A stretch of 64,000 nt of DNA from Oscillospiraceae bacterium (GTDB lineage Bacteria; Bacillota; Clostridia; Oscillospirales; Oscillospiraceae), in NCBI GenBank assembly GCA_902778665.1, contig CACYYN010000033.1:1-64000 (forward strand), in the 5' to 3' direction. Position 1 is the stretch's first letter, and each line of letters opens with the position of its first letter. Made by a program: the position numbers and the translations under genes. This document shows, piece after piece, positions 25,727-34,572 of the stretch. The notes under the pieces are model-generated. The model made no database searches and was not told the origin of the DNA. It saw only the letters and a list, made by a program, of their open reading frames with translations.

Positions 25727-26710
25727 TCACCTGCTCTGCTCAAACAGCCAGTCACGGACAGCTTCCAGCTTATAAGCATAATCGAAAGACGTCATATGCT
25801 CACCGGCACCGCTTCCGGCACTCTGGCCTTCCTCAAGCGTCGTCCCCAGGGTGAAGGTCACAAAGTTTGCGCTGTTTCCTTCTGCCAGCATGGCAGCTAC
25901 AGCCGAATTCTGGGTTTCGGCATCATCCTGTGCACTCCACTCCGAACGGCTGCAGGCAGCACCGTCTGCATCGAACAGATCGAGAAGCTCAGCCTGACCG
26001 GCAGATGCCTTGGGATCACCGGCAGAAACCACATAGAAAAAGTCTTCCTGTTCCAGTCCCGTCAGCACTTCGGTATCCCACTGGCTTCCGACAAACAGGT
26101 AGGCAGCGAAGAAATCCGGATACGCAGTGCTCAGATAAAATGAGGTCATGCCACCCATGGACTGGCCGGTCGTATAGATCCGGTTCGTGTCGATGGCATA
26201 GGTCTCCGTCAGTGATTGAAGCAGGCGCATGGCCACATCGATCTGGCCGGAGTGATTGAAGCTGTCATCTACAACCGTTTCAGTGAAGACAGGCACAACA
26301 ACAAAGGCGGGATGTTTGGCCTGCTCTTCCTCTGCGGCCCAGATCAGGCCACCCCAGCCCTGTGTCAGAACATAATCCGTGCCACGGCCGACAACACTGG
26401 AATCAGGGATAAACTGGATCAGGGGATAGCTTTGTGTCTCGTCATAGTTTTCAGGGATGTACAGCTGATACTGCAGGGCGGTGCCGGTTTCCGCATCCTC
26501 GTAGGTAAGCAGCTGAAACTTTGGGGCGACCTCGGCAATCATGGTCTGGAGCTCTGCATCACCGGATTTATCCGTGCCGCCCCCGTTGCCGCCCCGCATA
26601 CTGCCGGGGCCGCCGTTTCCGCCACGCATGCCGCCAGGTCCTTCAGCGAAAGCCGAGCCGGCAGCACAGAGAAGCGAAAGGGCAAGAACCATAGAGATTA
26701 TCTTTTTCAT
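25727..26710 (-). CDS. Secreted alpha/beta-hydrolase (PHB-depolymerase/esterase-like)
   Basis: The 327-residue protein has a signal peptide (MKKIISMVLALSLLCAAGSAFA) and a low-complexity Gly/Met/Arg linker (residues 24-45, repeated MRGGNGG). The hydrolase domain follows: the nucleophile elbow GQSMGGMT near residue 180 and a C-terminal catalytic His in GEHMTSFDYAY. Family members are secreted esterases such as feruloyl or polyester esterases. AAGGAGG precedes the ATG. The Gly-rich linker could flex the domain away from the wall. The substrate is unknown. Confidence 0.8.
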   Translation of the reverse strand: MKKIISMVLALSLLCAAGSAFAEGPGGMRGGNGGPGSMRGGNGGGTDKSGDAELQTMIAEVAPKFQLLTYEDAETGTALQYQLYIPENYDETQSYPLIQFIPDSSVVGRGTDYVLTQGWGGLIWAAEEEQAKHPAFVVVPVFTETVVDDSFNHSGQIDVAMRLLQSLTETYAIDTNRIYTTGQSMGGMTSFYLSTAYPDFFAAYLFVGSQWDTEVLTGLEQEDFFYVVSAGDPKASAGQAELLDLFDADGAACSRSEWSAQDDAETQNSAVAAMLAEGNSANFVTFTLGTTLEEGQSAGSGAGEHMTSFDYAYKLEAVRDWLFEQSR

Positions 26711-26884
26711 AAGGAATATCCTCCTTCAGTGATTTTGATATCCGGTCTTACGCTTTCGCTGCTCGATATCATGGGCGCAGTATAACACGGAAAACTGAAC
26801 AAAACCGGAAAAAACAGTGAACAATTTTTTAATTTCACAGGAAGAACCGTCGATATTCGCGTGGCACACAAGAATGATGAATGT

Positions 26885-27895
26885 TCAGATAATGTCCTGG
26901 GCAATGGGCGTCTCAAACAGCTCCTGGATCTGGTCCAGGGTCTCGGCATAGGACAGTGCCCACATGAGTTTCGCGGAAATGGATTCCAGCGTCATGTTGT
27001 GTGCCTCGATCACCGGAAACTGCTCCTTCAGCTCGACGCCGACCCGATAGACGGAGAGATCCCCGCCCTCATAGGGAACCTGGGTTGTCAGCACGACAGG
27101 CTTTCCGTCCCGGATCCACTCGCTTAAGGCATTGGCCAGGTCACCGGAGCCGCCTCCGGGCAGCCCGCCGACCCCGAAGCTCTGAATGATCAGAGCGTGA
27201 TAATTGTCTTTCAGCCGTCTGACCGCTTCCCCCGTCAGGCCGGGGATCAACGTTACCACCAGCACATTCGGATCAATATTATGATAGAAAACCGGCCTGC
27301 TGCCGGGCGGGATTTTCCCCTCCAGGTATCGGATAATCTTCCCCTCCCGAATGACCGCAATCTCCGGATAATCCACGCTGGAAAAGGCGTTATAGCTTCT
27401 TGTCCGTTCTTTTCTTGCACGCGTGCCGATGATCACCTTGCCGTCAAACACGATGCTGATGCCCTGGGAGCGGTCATCAGAGGCATAGAGAAAGCTGTCT
27501 CTCAGGTTCTGCCTGGCATCCGTATCATGGAGAGAAATGGATTTCTGGGCCCCGGTCAGGACCACCGGCTTGGGGCTGTTCTGCACCAGATAGGAAAGTG
27601 CTGCAGCAGTGTATGCCATGGTATCGGTACCGTGGGTAATGACAAAGCCGTCGTACGCTCTGTACGTCCGCTCGATCTCCTCGGCAATCTGAATCCAGTT
27701 GAGAGGGCCGATATCGGTGCTGTCAAGATTCATCAGCTGGATGGTATCCACATGGCAGATGCTGCTCACTTCCGGAACGGCACGAAGGAGGTCGTCAGAT
27801 GTTAGTGACGGGCTGAGCCCGTGCCCGGACTCGGCAGATGCAATGGTTCCTCCCGTCGCAATCATCAGAATATTCTTCAAATTTTGAGATTTCAT
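26885..27895 (-). CDS. ansA: Type I L-asparaginase
   Basis: The 336-residue enzyme has the first catalytic Thr in ATGGTIAS near residue 12 and the second in THGTDTMAYT near residue 87, with the Lys-containing segment LTGAQKSI. These are the hallmarks of AnsA. ATG 27895 is preferred because AAGGGGAG precedes it and the resulting length matches the family; a longer frame from 27925 lacks a ribosome site. It has no signal peptide, as expected for a cytoplasmic asparaginase hydrolysing Asn to Asp and ammonia. Confidence 0.9.
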   Translation of the reverse strand: MKSQNLKNILMIATGGTIASAESGHGLSPSLTSDDLLRAVPEVSSICHVDTIQLMNLDSTDIGPLNWIQIAEEIERTYRAYDGFVITHGTDTMAYTAAALSYLVQNSPKPVVLTGAQKSISLHDTDARQNLRDSFLYASDDRSQGISIVFDGKVIIGTRARKERTRSYNAFSSVDYPEIAVIREGKIIRYLEGKIPPGSRPVFYHNIDPNVLVVTLIPGLTGEAVRRLKDNYHALIIQSFGVGGLPGGGSGDLANALSEWIRDGKPVVLTTQVPYEGGDLSVYRVGVELKEQFPVIEAHNMTLESISAKLMWALSYAETLDQIQELFETPIAQDII

Positions 27896-27946
27896 CTGTG
27901 CTTTCTCCCCTTGTGATTTTTCCAAAAAGCTGATGGAATAAACGCC

Positions 27947-28147
27947 TCAGTATACAACCACTTTATAATGCTTCCGGATATGGTTGAGCTCGGTGAGCTC
28001 CTCCGTATCCGGATTTCTGTATTGATTGAGCACCTGCAGAAAGGCAAGGTAGTAGAGAATGGAGAGGGTCTTCCGGTAAAGCTCTTCCGCCACTTTGTAA
28101 TACTTCCTGCCGGTCAGAAGATTCATTTCCACATTGCTGTAGATATT
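27947..28147 (-). pseudogene. In-frame continuation after a TGA
   Basis: After the TGA at 28148-28150 the same frame stays open and reads NIYSNVEMNLLTGRKYY, then LYRKTLSILYYLAFLQVL and IRKHYKVVVY. It looks like real protein and has no independent good ribosome site; GTG 28132 would be the first start codon. The likely history is one gene of about 156 residues that gained a stop, for example by CGA to TGA. Recoding or a sequencing error are alternatives. Confidence 0.5.
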
Positions 28148-28417
28148 TCATGTCAGCTGGGCCTCCGTGGCTCCGTTTTTACGCAGAATGTCATGCAGCT
28201 TCTCCAACAGGCTATCATAGACCCGGGTGGCATCGAGAAGATCCGCCTTCAGGCTTTCGTACTTTTCTTCCAGGGCTGCGGTATCCGTAAAGTCCGCATT
28301 TTTCGCTTCCAGCTCCGCCTGCAGAATATCTGCCATTTCATCCACGGCCCGGGATGAGGACTTGTCCACCCGGTCCAGCTTTTTCCACAATGAAATACTG
28401 CCAAGCTCAAAACTCAT
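28148..28417 (-). CDS. Coiled-coil protein, probably the 5' part of a split gene
   Basis: The 89-residue protein from ATG 28417 has AGGAG upstream. It is charged and helical throughout (AVDEMADILQAELEAKNADF; YESLKADLLDATRVYDSLL), suggesting a coiled coil. Its stop is TGA and the downstream frame remains open for 67 more codons, so this may be a shortened product. I do not recognise the family. It sits between the spermidine-synthase-like gene and asparaginase, all on the minus strand. Confidence 0.6.
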   Translation of the reverse strand: MSFELGSISLWKKLDRVDKSSSRAVDEMADILQAELEAKNADFTDTAALEEKYESLKADLLDATRVYDSLLEKLHDILRKNGATEAQLT

Positions 28418-28432
28418 TGATTGTCTCCTGTT

Positions 28433-29239
28433 TTACAAATCCGCATCGGTGAGAATCGGATCAAAACGACTCACATGATAATGGAGCCTCTCTGACGGCT
28501 CAATCTTCTGATCCGTCGCCATGACCACGTAATTGCCCCAGTTGAGTCCGTTCCGGTCCTCCTGTCTGGTGTAGAGGACATAGACATAGCGGAAAACCCG
28601 TTTTGCGGTCGCGATCATGGATTTTGTAAATTCAGCTTCCCGGCCGACAGTGCAGCCGATGATGTTGGACATGTAGATTCCGTTTTCCGACAGATGCTCT
28701 CTGATGGCCGAAACCGCCTCAAGTGTGGCCAGCTTCCGGACAGGGTCAGGACCGCTGAAGGCGTCATTGAAGACTGCATCATAGGTTTTATCCGTTTCTG
28801 CCAGATAATCTCTTGCGTCCGCCGTGATGCAGGCAAGGCGCCCGGTGTGCTGCAGGTCAAAGTCATGACAGAGATCATCCAGAAAGAACCATTCTCTGGC
28901 TATTTTTTCTGCCATGGGGTCAATCTCAACCACATCCATGGTCCCTTTGTGGTGGCTGATATAATACTTCGGATACTGATAACCGGCCCCGCCGATCATC
29001 AGGGCACGCCGGATATCCAGAAATCGGAAGGCTTCCTCGTACCTTTTGGGATAATCAAAAACCAGCTCGTATTTCTTCTCGTCTGAGAGAAATGTTCCGG
29101 AGGAGAAGGCCCCGTTATGCCGGTAATAGCGGACTTTTTCCCCATAGAGAACAGCCTCTTCGATGCGGATGCTGCCGTAATCTGTTTCGATCTGTTCAGG
29201 CGGCTTTCTGCTTTCGGTGACAGTTTCTTTTCTCGGCAT
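28433..29239 (-). CDS. Spermidine-synthase-like methyltransferase-fold protein
   Basis: The 268-residue protein has the spermidine-synthase-type Rossmann core: ALMIGGAGYQYPKYY near residue 80, an acidic strand end in MDVVEIDPMAEKIA, and ITADARDYLAE followed by YDAVFNDAFSG. Bona fide SpeE has GGGDG at the first glycine-rich loop and a conserved Asp pair in the active site. Here the loop is GGAGY, so aminopropyl transfer is uncertain and another SAM-binding role is possible. It starts 3 bases before the end of the upstream LRR-like gene. Confidence 0.75.
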   Translation of the reverse strand: MPRKETVTESRKPPEQIETDYGSIRIEEAVLYGEKVRYYRHNGAFSSGTFLSDEKKYELVFDYPKRYEEAFRFLDIRRALMIGGAGYQYPKYYISHHKGTMDVVEIDPMAEKIAREWFFLDDLCHDFDLQHTGRLACITADARDYLAETDKTYDAVFNDAFSGPDPVRKLATLEAVSAIREHLSENGIYMSNIIGCTVGREAEFTKSMIATAKRVFRYVYVLYTRQEDRNGLNWGNYVVMATDQKIEPSERLHYHVSRFDPILTDADL

Positions 29240-29241
29240 AT

Positions 29242-30534
29242 TCAGCCCAGGCCTTCGTAAAACCGGTCCCCGTAAAACCAGTCAACCCGTTCCCCCACAA
29301 CCGGTTCACCGTGGGGTGTGGTGAAGTAAGGATCGCTGGTGGAAAAACTGTAATTCAGGTTATTCTCCGTCCCGTAATGGAAAATGGAAACAATGCTCTG
29401 ATATTGCGGGGTTCTGTTTTCCGGGGTGTTGTATGCATGAATGGGGTCTTTGAAGCGCCAGTAATAACCGACGGAATTATCCGTGTCGTTGACTTCACAA
29501 TCGGGATGATTGCGTTTGAAGGCGTCGATCTGTTCCTGCGGGATCTGCCCTGGCGTCAGCCAGAGTCTCCGGAGCTTGGGAACCCGGTCTGCAGGCACAA
29601 TGGGGGAAATATCATTGAGATTATAGCAGTACCCCAGCTGCAGATCCGTTAATTCATACAGTTCTCCGATTGCATTGATGTTATGCATGGAGCTGCCGTA
29701 CAGCTCCAGATATTTCAGTTTCTTGCTGTAGACCAGGTCGTCCACATCACGCAGATAATTGTTATAGGTGATAAACACTTCAAGGTTCGGCATATAGCGC
29801 AGAAAGCTCAGGGTTCGCATATTGTTGTTATGCCCGGCATCAAAATTGACAAGCTCGGTGCAATAGGTGAGAGGCTTGCAGCCTTCTTCATCCGTCAGGC
29901 CGATTCCGCACAAGGAGCAGAGAATGGTTTTGACATCTGTTCTGCAGCTGTAGTCCATATTGGTAAAGCGGACACGCCACACCACTTTCACATGCGGGAA
30001 TGCGTCCCGAATAACCGCCATATGCTCATTGTCTACGCCGCTCTGATCCATATCCAGATAAGTGCATTTCTTCATGCAGGGCAGGGCAGCCATGACGGCA
30101 GCTCCGTTGTCCTCCACCTTGATCTTTCGGAGATCAATATACTCCGTGTCAAGGGTCATGGGCTCGCCGTAGAGGCTGAAGCTGTAAGAGAGATGTACCC
30201 CCGGGACGGCTTCCTGCAGCATGGCGATGAGGTCCCAGCTGACAGGGGTGTCTGCTTCGTCGCCTAAGTTGATATTTCGGAGATTGCGGGCATAGGGCGC
30301 CGCCTGCCTCAGTATTTCGATATCCGGGATATTCTGCTCGGTCATGCCGGACAGATCGATTTCTTCCGCATCAATCGGATAATGGGTGCCTGCTATGGAA
30401 AACCCGTCCGCAAAGGCAGTTTCCGCCTGCCCGGACGGTTCCTCCCCATCGGCAAACGTTGCCGCACAGAAAAAAAGGCAGATGATAAGGGACAGGATAA
30501 TCGCAGGCATCAAAGCAGGAAAACGTCTATTCAT
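29242..30534 (-). CDS. Exported leucine-rich-repeat-like protein
   Basis: The 430-residue protein has a signal peptide (MNRRFPALMPAIILSLIICL, cut near TFA-DG). It is followed by degenerate leucine-rich units such as ILRQAAPYARNLRNINLGD, FLRYMPNLEVFITYNN and LYELTDLQLGYCYNLNDISP. Its C-terminal segment (TPQYQSIVSIFHYG...SFSTSDPYFTTPHG) recurs in modified form in the paralogue on the other strand. ATG 30534 is chosen because AAGG lies six bases upstream; 30579 is in frame but has a poor ribosome site. The function is probably cell-surface binding. Confidence 0.75.
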   Translation of the reverse strand: MNRRFPALMPAIILSLIICLFFCAATFADGEEPSGQAETAFADGFSIAGTHYPIDAEEIDLSGMTEQNIPDIEILRQAAPYARNLRNINLGDEADTPVSWDLIAMLQEAVPGVHLSYSFSLYGEPMTLDTEYIDLRKIKVEDNGAAVMAALPCMKKCTYLDMDQSGVDNEHMAVIRDAFPHVKVVWRVRFTNMDYSCRTDVKTILCSLCGIGLTDEEGCKPLTYCTELVNFDAGHNNNMRTLSFLRYMPNLEVFITYNNYLRDVDDLVYSKKLKYLELYGSSMHNINAIGELYELTDLQLGYCYNLNDISPIVPADRVPKLRRLWLTPGQIPQEQIDAFKRNHPDCEVNDTDNSVGYYWRFKDPIHAYNTPENRTPQYQSIVSIFHYGTENNLNYSFSTSDPYFTTPHGEPVVGERVDWFYGDRFYEGLG

Positions 30535-30642
30535 TCTTACCTTCAGCTCCTTCTCTTTTATACAAGGGAAATTGTACAAAAGAGATTCTTCCGTGTCAAT
30601 CGGTTTTTGCGTTCGGATCGGTTTTCATGGCAAGAAAACCCC

Positions 30643-30671
30643 TTGCCTTCATGCGAAACATCCGCTATAAT
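30643..30671 (+). promoter_or_regulatory. Promoter of the 30.7-kb two-gene operon
   Basis: TTGCCT (30643-30648) and TATAAT (30666-30671) are 17 bases apart. It drives the gene at 30705 and, by overlap, the large LRR-like gene. Confidence 0.8.
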
Positions 30672-30704
30672 GTTTGCCGAAAAATCTCTGAGGAGGTTTT
30701 CAAA

Positions 30705-31202
30705 ATGGACAGCACCCCGTTATTCAAAGAAGATCATCGTCCGGCTCTCGCCTCAGCCGCAGCGGAATACAGCAAAGACAGGAGTGCAGGAAACCATCGG
30801 GTTCTCATGAGCATCCTCTCCCGGTGCTTTCAGGACGGCACACACCTGACCATATCCTACGAACCGTGTGAAGATGAAAACTATTCCCGGCAGGCCATGG
30901 TGGAGGTGCACGGAAAGCACTTTCTCCTGCTTTTCATTCATCCGGAAGACGCGTTGGAGACGGAATTTTACCGGCTGATGGAGGTTTCCGTCACCAGCTT
31001 GCTGCTGAGCTTTCATGAGCAGCGTGATGAGGTTGATCTGGAGGGCATCGCCCTCTACACCGGGGAAGACACCCCTCCCTGCTTCATCTCCAGGAAAGAC
31101 TGTTTTCAGCTCGTAGATAACTATCTGCACACCTATGCATATCTCGGCATCCCCCATTCAAACCACTGGCGGTTCCCGCAAAAGAGGATAAGAGAATCAT
31201 GA
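30705..31202 (+). CDS. Unknown 165-residue protein coupled to LRR-like gene
   Basis: GAGGAGG precedes ATG 30705; an upstream in-frame ATG has no ribosome site. The protein has a compact alpha/beta pattern (DGTHLTISYEPCEDENYSRQ, MVEVHGKHFLLLFIHPEDAL, EVDLEGIALYTGEDTPPCFI). The layout resembles SseB-like or enhanced-serine-sensitivity N-terminal domains, but this is a weak resemblance. The stop overlaps the LRR-like gene by four bases (ATGA), indicating coupled translation and perhaps a shared envelope function. Confidence 0.65.
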   Translation: MDSTPLFKEDHRPALASAAAEYSKDRSAGNHRVLMSILSRCFQDGTHLTISYEPCEDENYSRQAMVEVHGKHFLLLFIHPEDALETEFYRLMEVSVTSLLLSFHEQRDEVDLEGIALYTGEDTPPCFISRKDCFQLVDNYLHTYAYLGIPHSNHWRFPQKRIRES

Positions 31203-33220
31203 AATTAAAAAGAAATATCCCCTACTTCCTTACCGTAATCCTTATCCTGATTATTCTCGGCTGCTTCCTGGCTTTCGGCCCGTCCTACTCGGGTAATCTG
31301 CTGGGGAACATCTCCACTATCGGCACGCCCCGGGTGGAGCTTTCCTCCGGGAGCTATCCGGCAGATACGGCAGAACTGACAGCTGTGATCCTGCCGGAAG
31401 ATCTGCCGATTCTGGACACCTTCACTGCTCTGACTGCCGCAGATTTTTCCGGCAGCACCTGCTATGAGGATATCCGGGCCTGGGCTGCAGCCCATCCCGA
31501 GGTAGCGGTGCGATACACCGTCACTCTCCCCAACGGAACGGCTGTAGAAAGCACTGCAACCTCGGTTGATCTCTCCGGGCTGGACAGAAACACCGTAAGT
31601 GCTGTGATTGAGTCTCTGCAGCAGCTGCCTTCTCTTTCCGCCATCAATCTCGGCAGCTCCTCCCAGTCATCCGCACCTCTCACCGGTGACGATGTGAACC
31701 TGATTCAGAATACATTTCCGGGTGCGGCCGTGTCTTATTCCGTTGATTTTCTCGGGCAGGCGCTTCCGATCTCGACAGAGTCGGTTGATCTGTCCGGACT
31801 GACTTCTGCACAGGTATCGCAGGCCGTATCAGGGCTCTCCATGCTGCCCAATCTGAAAACAGTAAAGCTTGCCGACAACGCCGTGACCGACGGCAGCCTG
31901 ACCTGGGATGACCTCACGGCAATTGCGCAGGCCGCCCCGGGGGCTGCACTGGATTATAACTTCTCCATCGGCGGCACAAGAATAACCACCGCAGACACCG
32001 CCATTGACCTCAGCTCCGTCAGCCCATCCGAAAGAGCAAGCCTGGTGGCCATTCTTTCCGGCATGAGCCAGCTGCAGACCATCAACCTGGGATCCTATCA
32101 GAACGGATGGACCTTTGAGGATCTCTCAGCCATATCCGCCGCCTGCCCGAATGCCGGCATCGCCATGGAAGTTCAGGCATACGGCAAAACCTTCAATCTG
32201 GCAGACACGGTGCTGGATCTCAACCACATTCCGATCACCGACAACGCAGAACAGCTGAAAGCTTTTCTCCCTTATATGAAAAATCTCTCCGGCCTGGACA
32301 TGGATTCCTGCGGCGTGCCGGACGAGGTGATGGCTCAGATTCGTGATGCGTACCCCAACGTGAATGTGGTATGGCGTATATGGTTCGGAACGGATTACAG
32401 CGTGCGAACCGACGTTGTGAAGATTCTGGCCTCAAAACCATCCAAGGGCGGACGGCTGAACAACAGCAACACCGCTGGCCTCAAATACTGCACGAAGGTA
32501 CGGTATCTGGACCTCGGGCACAACTCCGATCTCTCTGACTTCTCCTTTGTTTCCTATATGCCGGATCTGCAGATCGTGGTAATCTCCATGACCGGTATTA
32601 CCGATCTGACGCCCTTTGCCAGCTGCCAGGAGCTGCTGTATCTGGAAATGGGCAACACCCATGTTACGAGCATCGCTCCCCTTGCCCAGTGTGCCAAGCT
32701 CAAGCACCTCAACATCGGCACAAACCTCGGCATATCTGACATCACCCCCATGTATGACCGCTCCCTGCTGCGTTTCTGGATCGGAACATACACTTCCGTT
32801 CCCAGAGAGCAGATGGAAACCTATCAGAGCATGCACCCGGAGTGTGAGGTCAACATGACTGTCACCTCCGGCCTTGACCGGGATGAGAGAGGCGAGCTGA
32901 TCTCTGAGGGCTATACGGCAGAGGGCTGGAAGTACTACCAGCAGCAGCTGACTGCCGACTGGCAGTATTATGAAGTCTATCACTACTTCCCCGAGCAGAG
33001 GCCTCTGGGATATTTCAAGGTTGCCTACCAGGCATTCGAGTATCATCACGGGGAGGCGGCATACGCCTTTTCCTGGAATGACCCGATGTTGGAACCCCAC
33101 GGGGATGATGTGGAGCCTGTCAACATGAAGATTGTGGATGTCTCCCTGCTCTCCGAGCACTGGGAACAGGATCTCTCCGTCTATACCCCGATCTATCCGG
33201 ACGATCCGTCCTACGGCTGA
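31199..33220 (+). CDS. Large exported LRR-like protein, paralogue of 29.2-kb gene
   Basis: The 673-residue protein begins with a membrane anchor (YFLTVILILIILGCFLAFG). It contains at least four related units, each with a strand like ESVDLSGL or ATSVDLSGL followed by a helix and a LxxINLG strand (LSAINLGSSS, LKTVKLADNA, LQTINLGSYQ). A region near residue 360 (NLSGLDMDSCGVPDEVMAQI) and VNVVWRIWFG match the smaller minus-strand paralogue. Leucine-rich units then lead to a C-terminal domain shared with it. Surface adhesion is inferred. Confidence 0.78.
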   Translation: MKLKRNIPYFLTVILILIILGCFLAFGPSYSGNLLGNISTIGTPRVELSSGSYPADTAELTAVILPEDLPILDTFTALTAADFSGSTCYEDIRAWAAAHPEVAVRYTVTLPNGTAVESTATSVDLSGLDRNTVSAVIESLQQLPSLSAINLGSSSQSSAPLTGDDVNLIQNTFPGAAVSYSVDFLGQALPISTESVDLSGLTSAQVSQAVSGLSMLPNLKTVKLADNAVTDGSLTWDDLTAIAQAAPGAALDYNFSIGGTRITTADTAIDLSSVSPSERASLVAILSGMSQLQTINLGSYQNGWTFEDLSAISAACPNAGIAMEVQAYGKTFNLADTVLDLNHIPITDNAEQLKAFLPYMKNLSGLDMDSCGVPDEVMAQIRDAYPNVNVVWRIWFGTDYSVRTDVVKILASKPSKGGRLNNSNTAGLKYCTKVRYLDLGHNSDLSDFSFVSYMPDLQIVVISMTGITDLTPFASCQELLYLEMGNTHVTSIAPLAQCAKLKHLNIGTNLGISDITPMYDRSLLRFWIGTYTSVPREQMETYQSMHPECEVNMTVTSGLDRDERGELISEGYTAEGWKYYQQQLTADWQYYEVYHYFPEQRPLGYFKVAYQAFEYHHGEAAYAFSWNDPMLEPHGDDVEPVNMKIVDVSLLSEHWEQDLSVYTPIYPDDPSYG

Positions 33221-33241
33221 TATCTTTCATGCCGGAAACAG

Positions 33242-33284
33242 ACAGCCCGCAGCAACTTTTCAGTTGCTGCGGGCTGTGTTTTAT
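33242..33284 (+). terminator. Terminator after the large LRR-like gene
   Basis: A perfect 16-bp stem (33242-33257 with 33262-33277) with a TTTC loop is followed by GTTTTAT on the plus strand. It lies 21 bases after the stop codon. Confidence 0.8.
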
Positions 33285-33297
33285 ACCTTTGTTCAGA

Positions 33298-33786
33298 TTA
33301 TTGATTCTCTTCACCGAAATCAAGAATCCGGTCAAGCCGGTCTACCCATTCTTCAATCTCAGCGCTGCCGGAAAGCACTTTCGCGGCGATGATCTTGCCC
33401 TGAATTTTATCCTCCAGGCTTTTTCTGGCTCTCTGAATATCGCTGCCGCCGGAGGTTGCAAAGAGGATGATTTTCTTTCCCGTCCAGTCGTATCCTTCCA
33501 CGAAGGAATCAATAATACCCGGCTCCTGATAATACCAGATCGGAAAGCCGATGAAAACAATTTCATAATCGGAAAAATTACCGATTTTCTCCCTGCAGGC
33601 AATACCCCTGTTAAAGACCTTTTCTCTGTTGCATCTGGCCAGGGGATTTTTCCAGTTGAGGTCAGCAGCAGTATAGGGTTTCTCCGGCTGGATTTCAAAA
33701 TAATCTGCTTTTATCTGATCTGCCAGTTCTCTTGCAATTGCTTTCGTCGTTCCGGTCGGTGAGAAGTAGGTTACAAGTATATCCAT
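33298..33786 (-). CDS. Flavodoxin-family protein
   Basis: The 162-residue protein starts ILVTYFSPTGTTKAIA, the FMN phosphate loop of flavodoxins, and has IVFIGFPIWYYQEPGI and LFATSGGSDIQ for the two flavin-flanking loops. It matches the long-chain flavodoxin group often annotated next to redox genes in Clostridia. GAAGGAGAC precedes ATG 33786. It is the lone gene between a plus-strand terminator and its own promoter, so it probably carries electrons for a separate reductase. Confidence 0.85.
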   Translation of the reverse strand: MDILVTYFSPTGTTKAIARELADQIKADYFEIQPEKPYTAADLNWKNPLARCNREKVFNRGIACREKIGNFSDYEIVFIGFPIWYYQEPGIIDSFVEGYDWTGKKIILFATSGGSDIQRARKSLEDKIQGKIIAAKVLSGSAEIEEWVDRLDRILDFGEENQ

Positions 33787-33815
33787 TGATGTCTCCTTCC
33801 TGGGGTTGTAGCGAT

Positions 33816-33843
33816 ATTATACACAGCAGGAACAAAAAAGCAA
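33816..33843 (-). promoter_or_regulatory. Promoter of the flavodoxin gene
   Basis: On the minus strand TTGCTT (33843-33838) and TATAAT (33821-33816) are 16 bases apart, with the start codon about 30 bases downstream. Confidence 0.6.
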
Positions 33844-33871
33844 AGCTTTTCCTGTACCAGATTTTCTGACT

Positions 33872-34534
33872 TTACCGCCAGTCGATCGGTTTTATCCCAT
33901 TAGCCTGCAGAAATGCATTAGCCTTCATAAAGTGATCGCAGCCGTCAAACCCCCTGTACACGGATAAGGGGCTGGGGTGAGACGTCTTGAGAATCAGATG
34001 CTTCGCACTTGTCCCTTTGAGGATCTTTTCCGCCTTTCGCTGTGCAGGATTTCCCCAGAGCAGGAAGACCATCGGTCTGTCCTGCTCGGAGAGTGTGCGG
34101 ATCACCGCATCGGTGAACTGCTCCCATCCGTGTCCCGCATGGGAATTCGCCTCATGCTCCCGCACTGTCAGCACGGTGTTGAGCAGCAGCACTCCCTGCT
34201 TCGCCCAACGTTCCAGATTGCCGGATGCAGGGATGCCGCAGGCATATTCCCGGTCGATTTCCTTATAAATATTCATCAGGGAGGGCGGAATCTGCACCCC
34301 GTCGGGAACCGAGAACGCAAGCCCCATCGCCTGATGTTCCTCATGGTATGGGTCCTGCCCGCAGATGAGAACGCTGACCTCCTGAAGCGGCGTCAGCTCA
34401 AGAGCACGGTAGATGTTTCTCCGCTCCGGAAACACCTTGCAAGCGGCGTACTCTGCCTCGACAAAGGGTTTGAGTTTCTCCCTGTAGTACGGCTTCTGAG
34501 ATTCAATTTCAATCAGTTCCTTCCAGGAACGCAT
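33872..34534 (-). CDS. ung: Uracil-DNA glycosylase, family 1
   Basis: The 220-residue enzyme has the catalytic water-activating motif GQDPYH (near residue 61), the uracil-binding GVLLLNTVLTV segment and the Leu-intercalation loop HPSPLS (near residue 186). Length and motifs match Ung. It removes uracil from DNA to start base-excision repair. It lies 38 bases after the ferredoxin-type aldo-keto reductase and is probably co-transcribed with it. Confidence 0.95.
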   Translation of the reverse strand: MRSWKELIEIESQKPYYREKLKPFVEAEYAACKVFPERRNIYRALELTPLQEVSVLICGQDPYHEEHQAMGLAFSVPDGVQIPPSLMNIYKEIDREYACGIPASGNLERWAKQGVLLLNTVLTVREHEANSHAGHGWEQFTDAVIRTLSEQDRPMVFLLWGNPAQRKAEKILKGTSAKHLILKTSHPSPLSVYRGFDGCDHFMKANAFLQANGIKPIDWR

Positions 34535-34572
34535 TGCAGCATCAGACCTTTCCGGACAGGCTTTCTCTCTTT

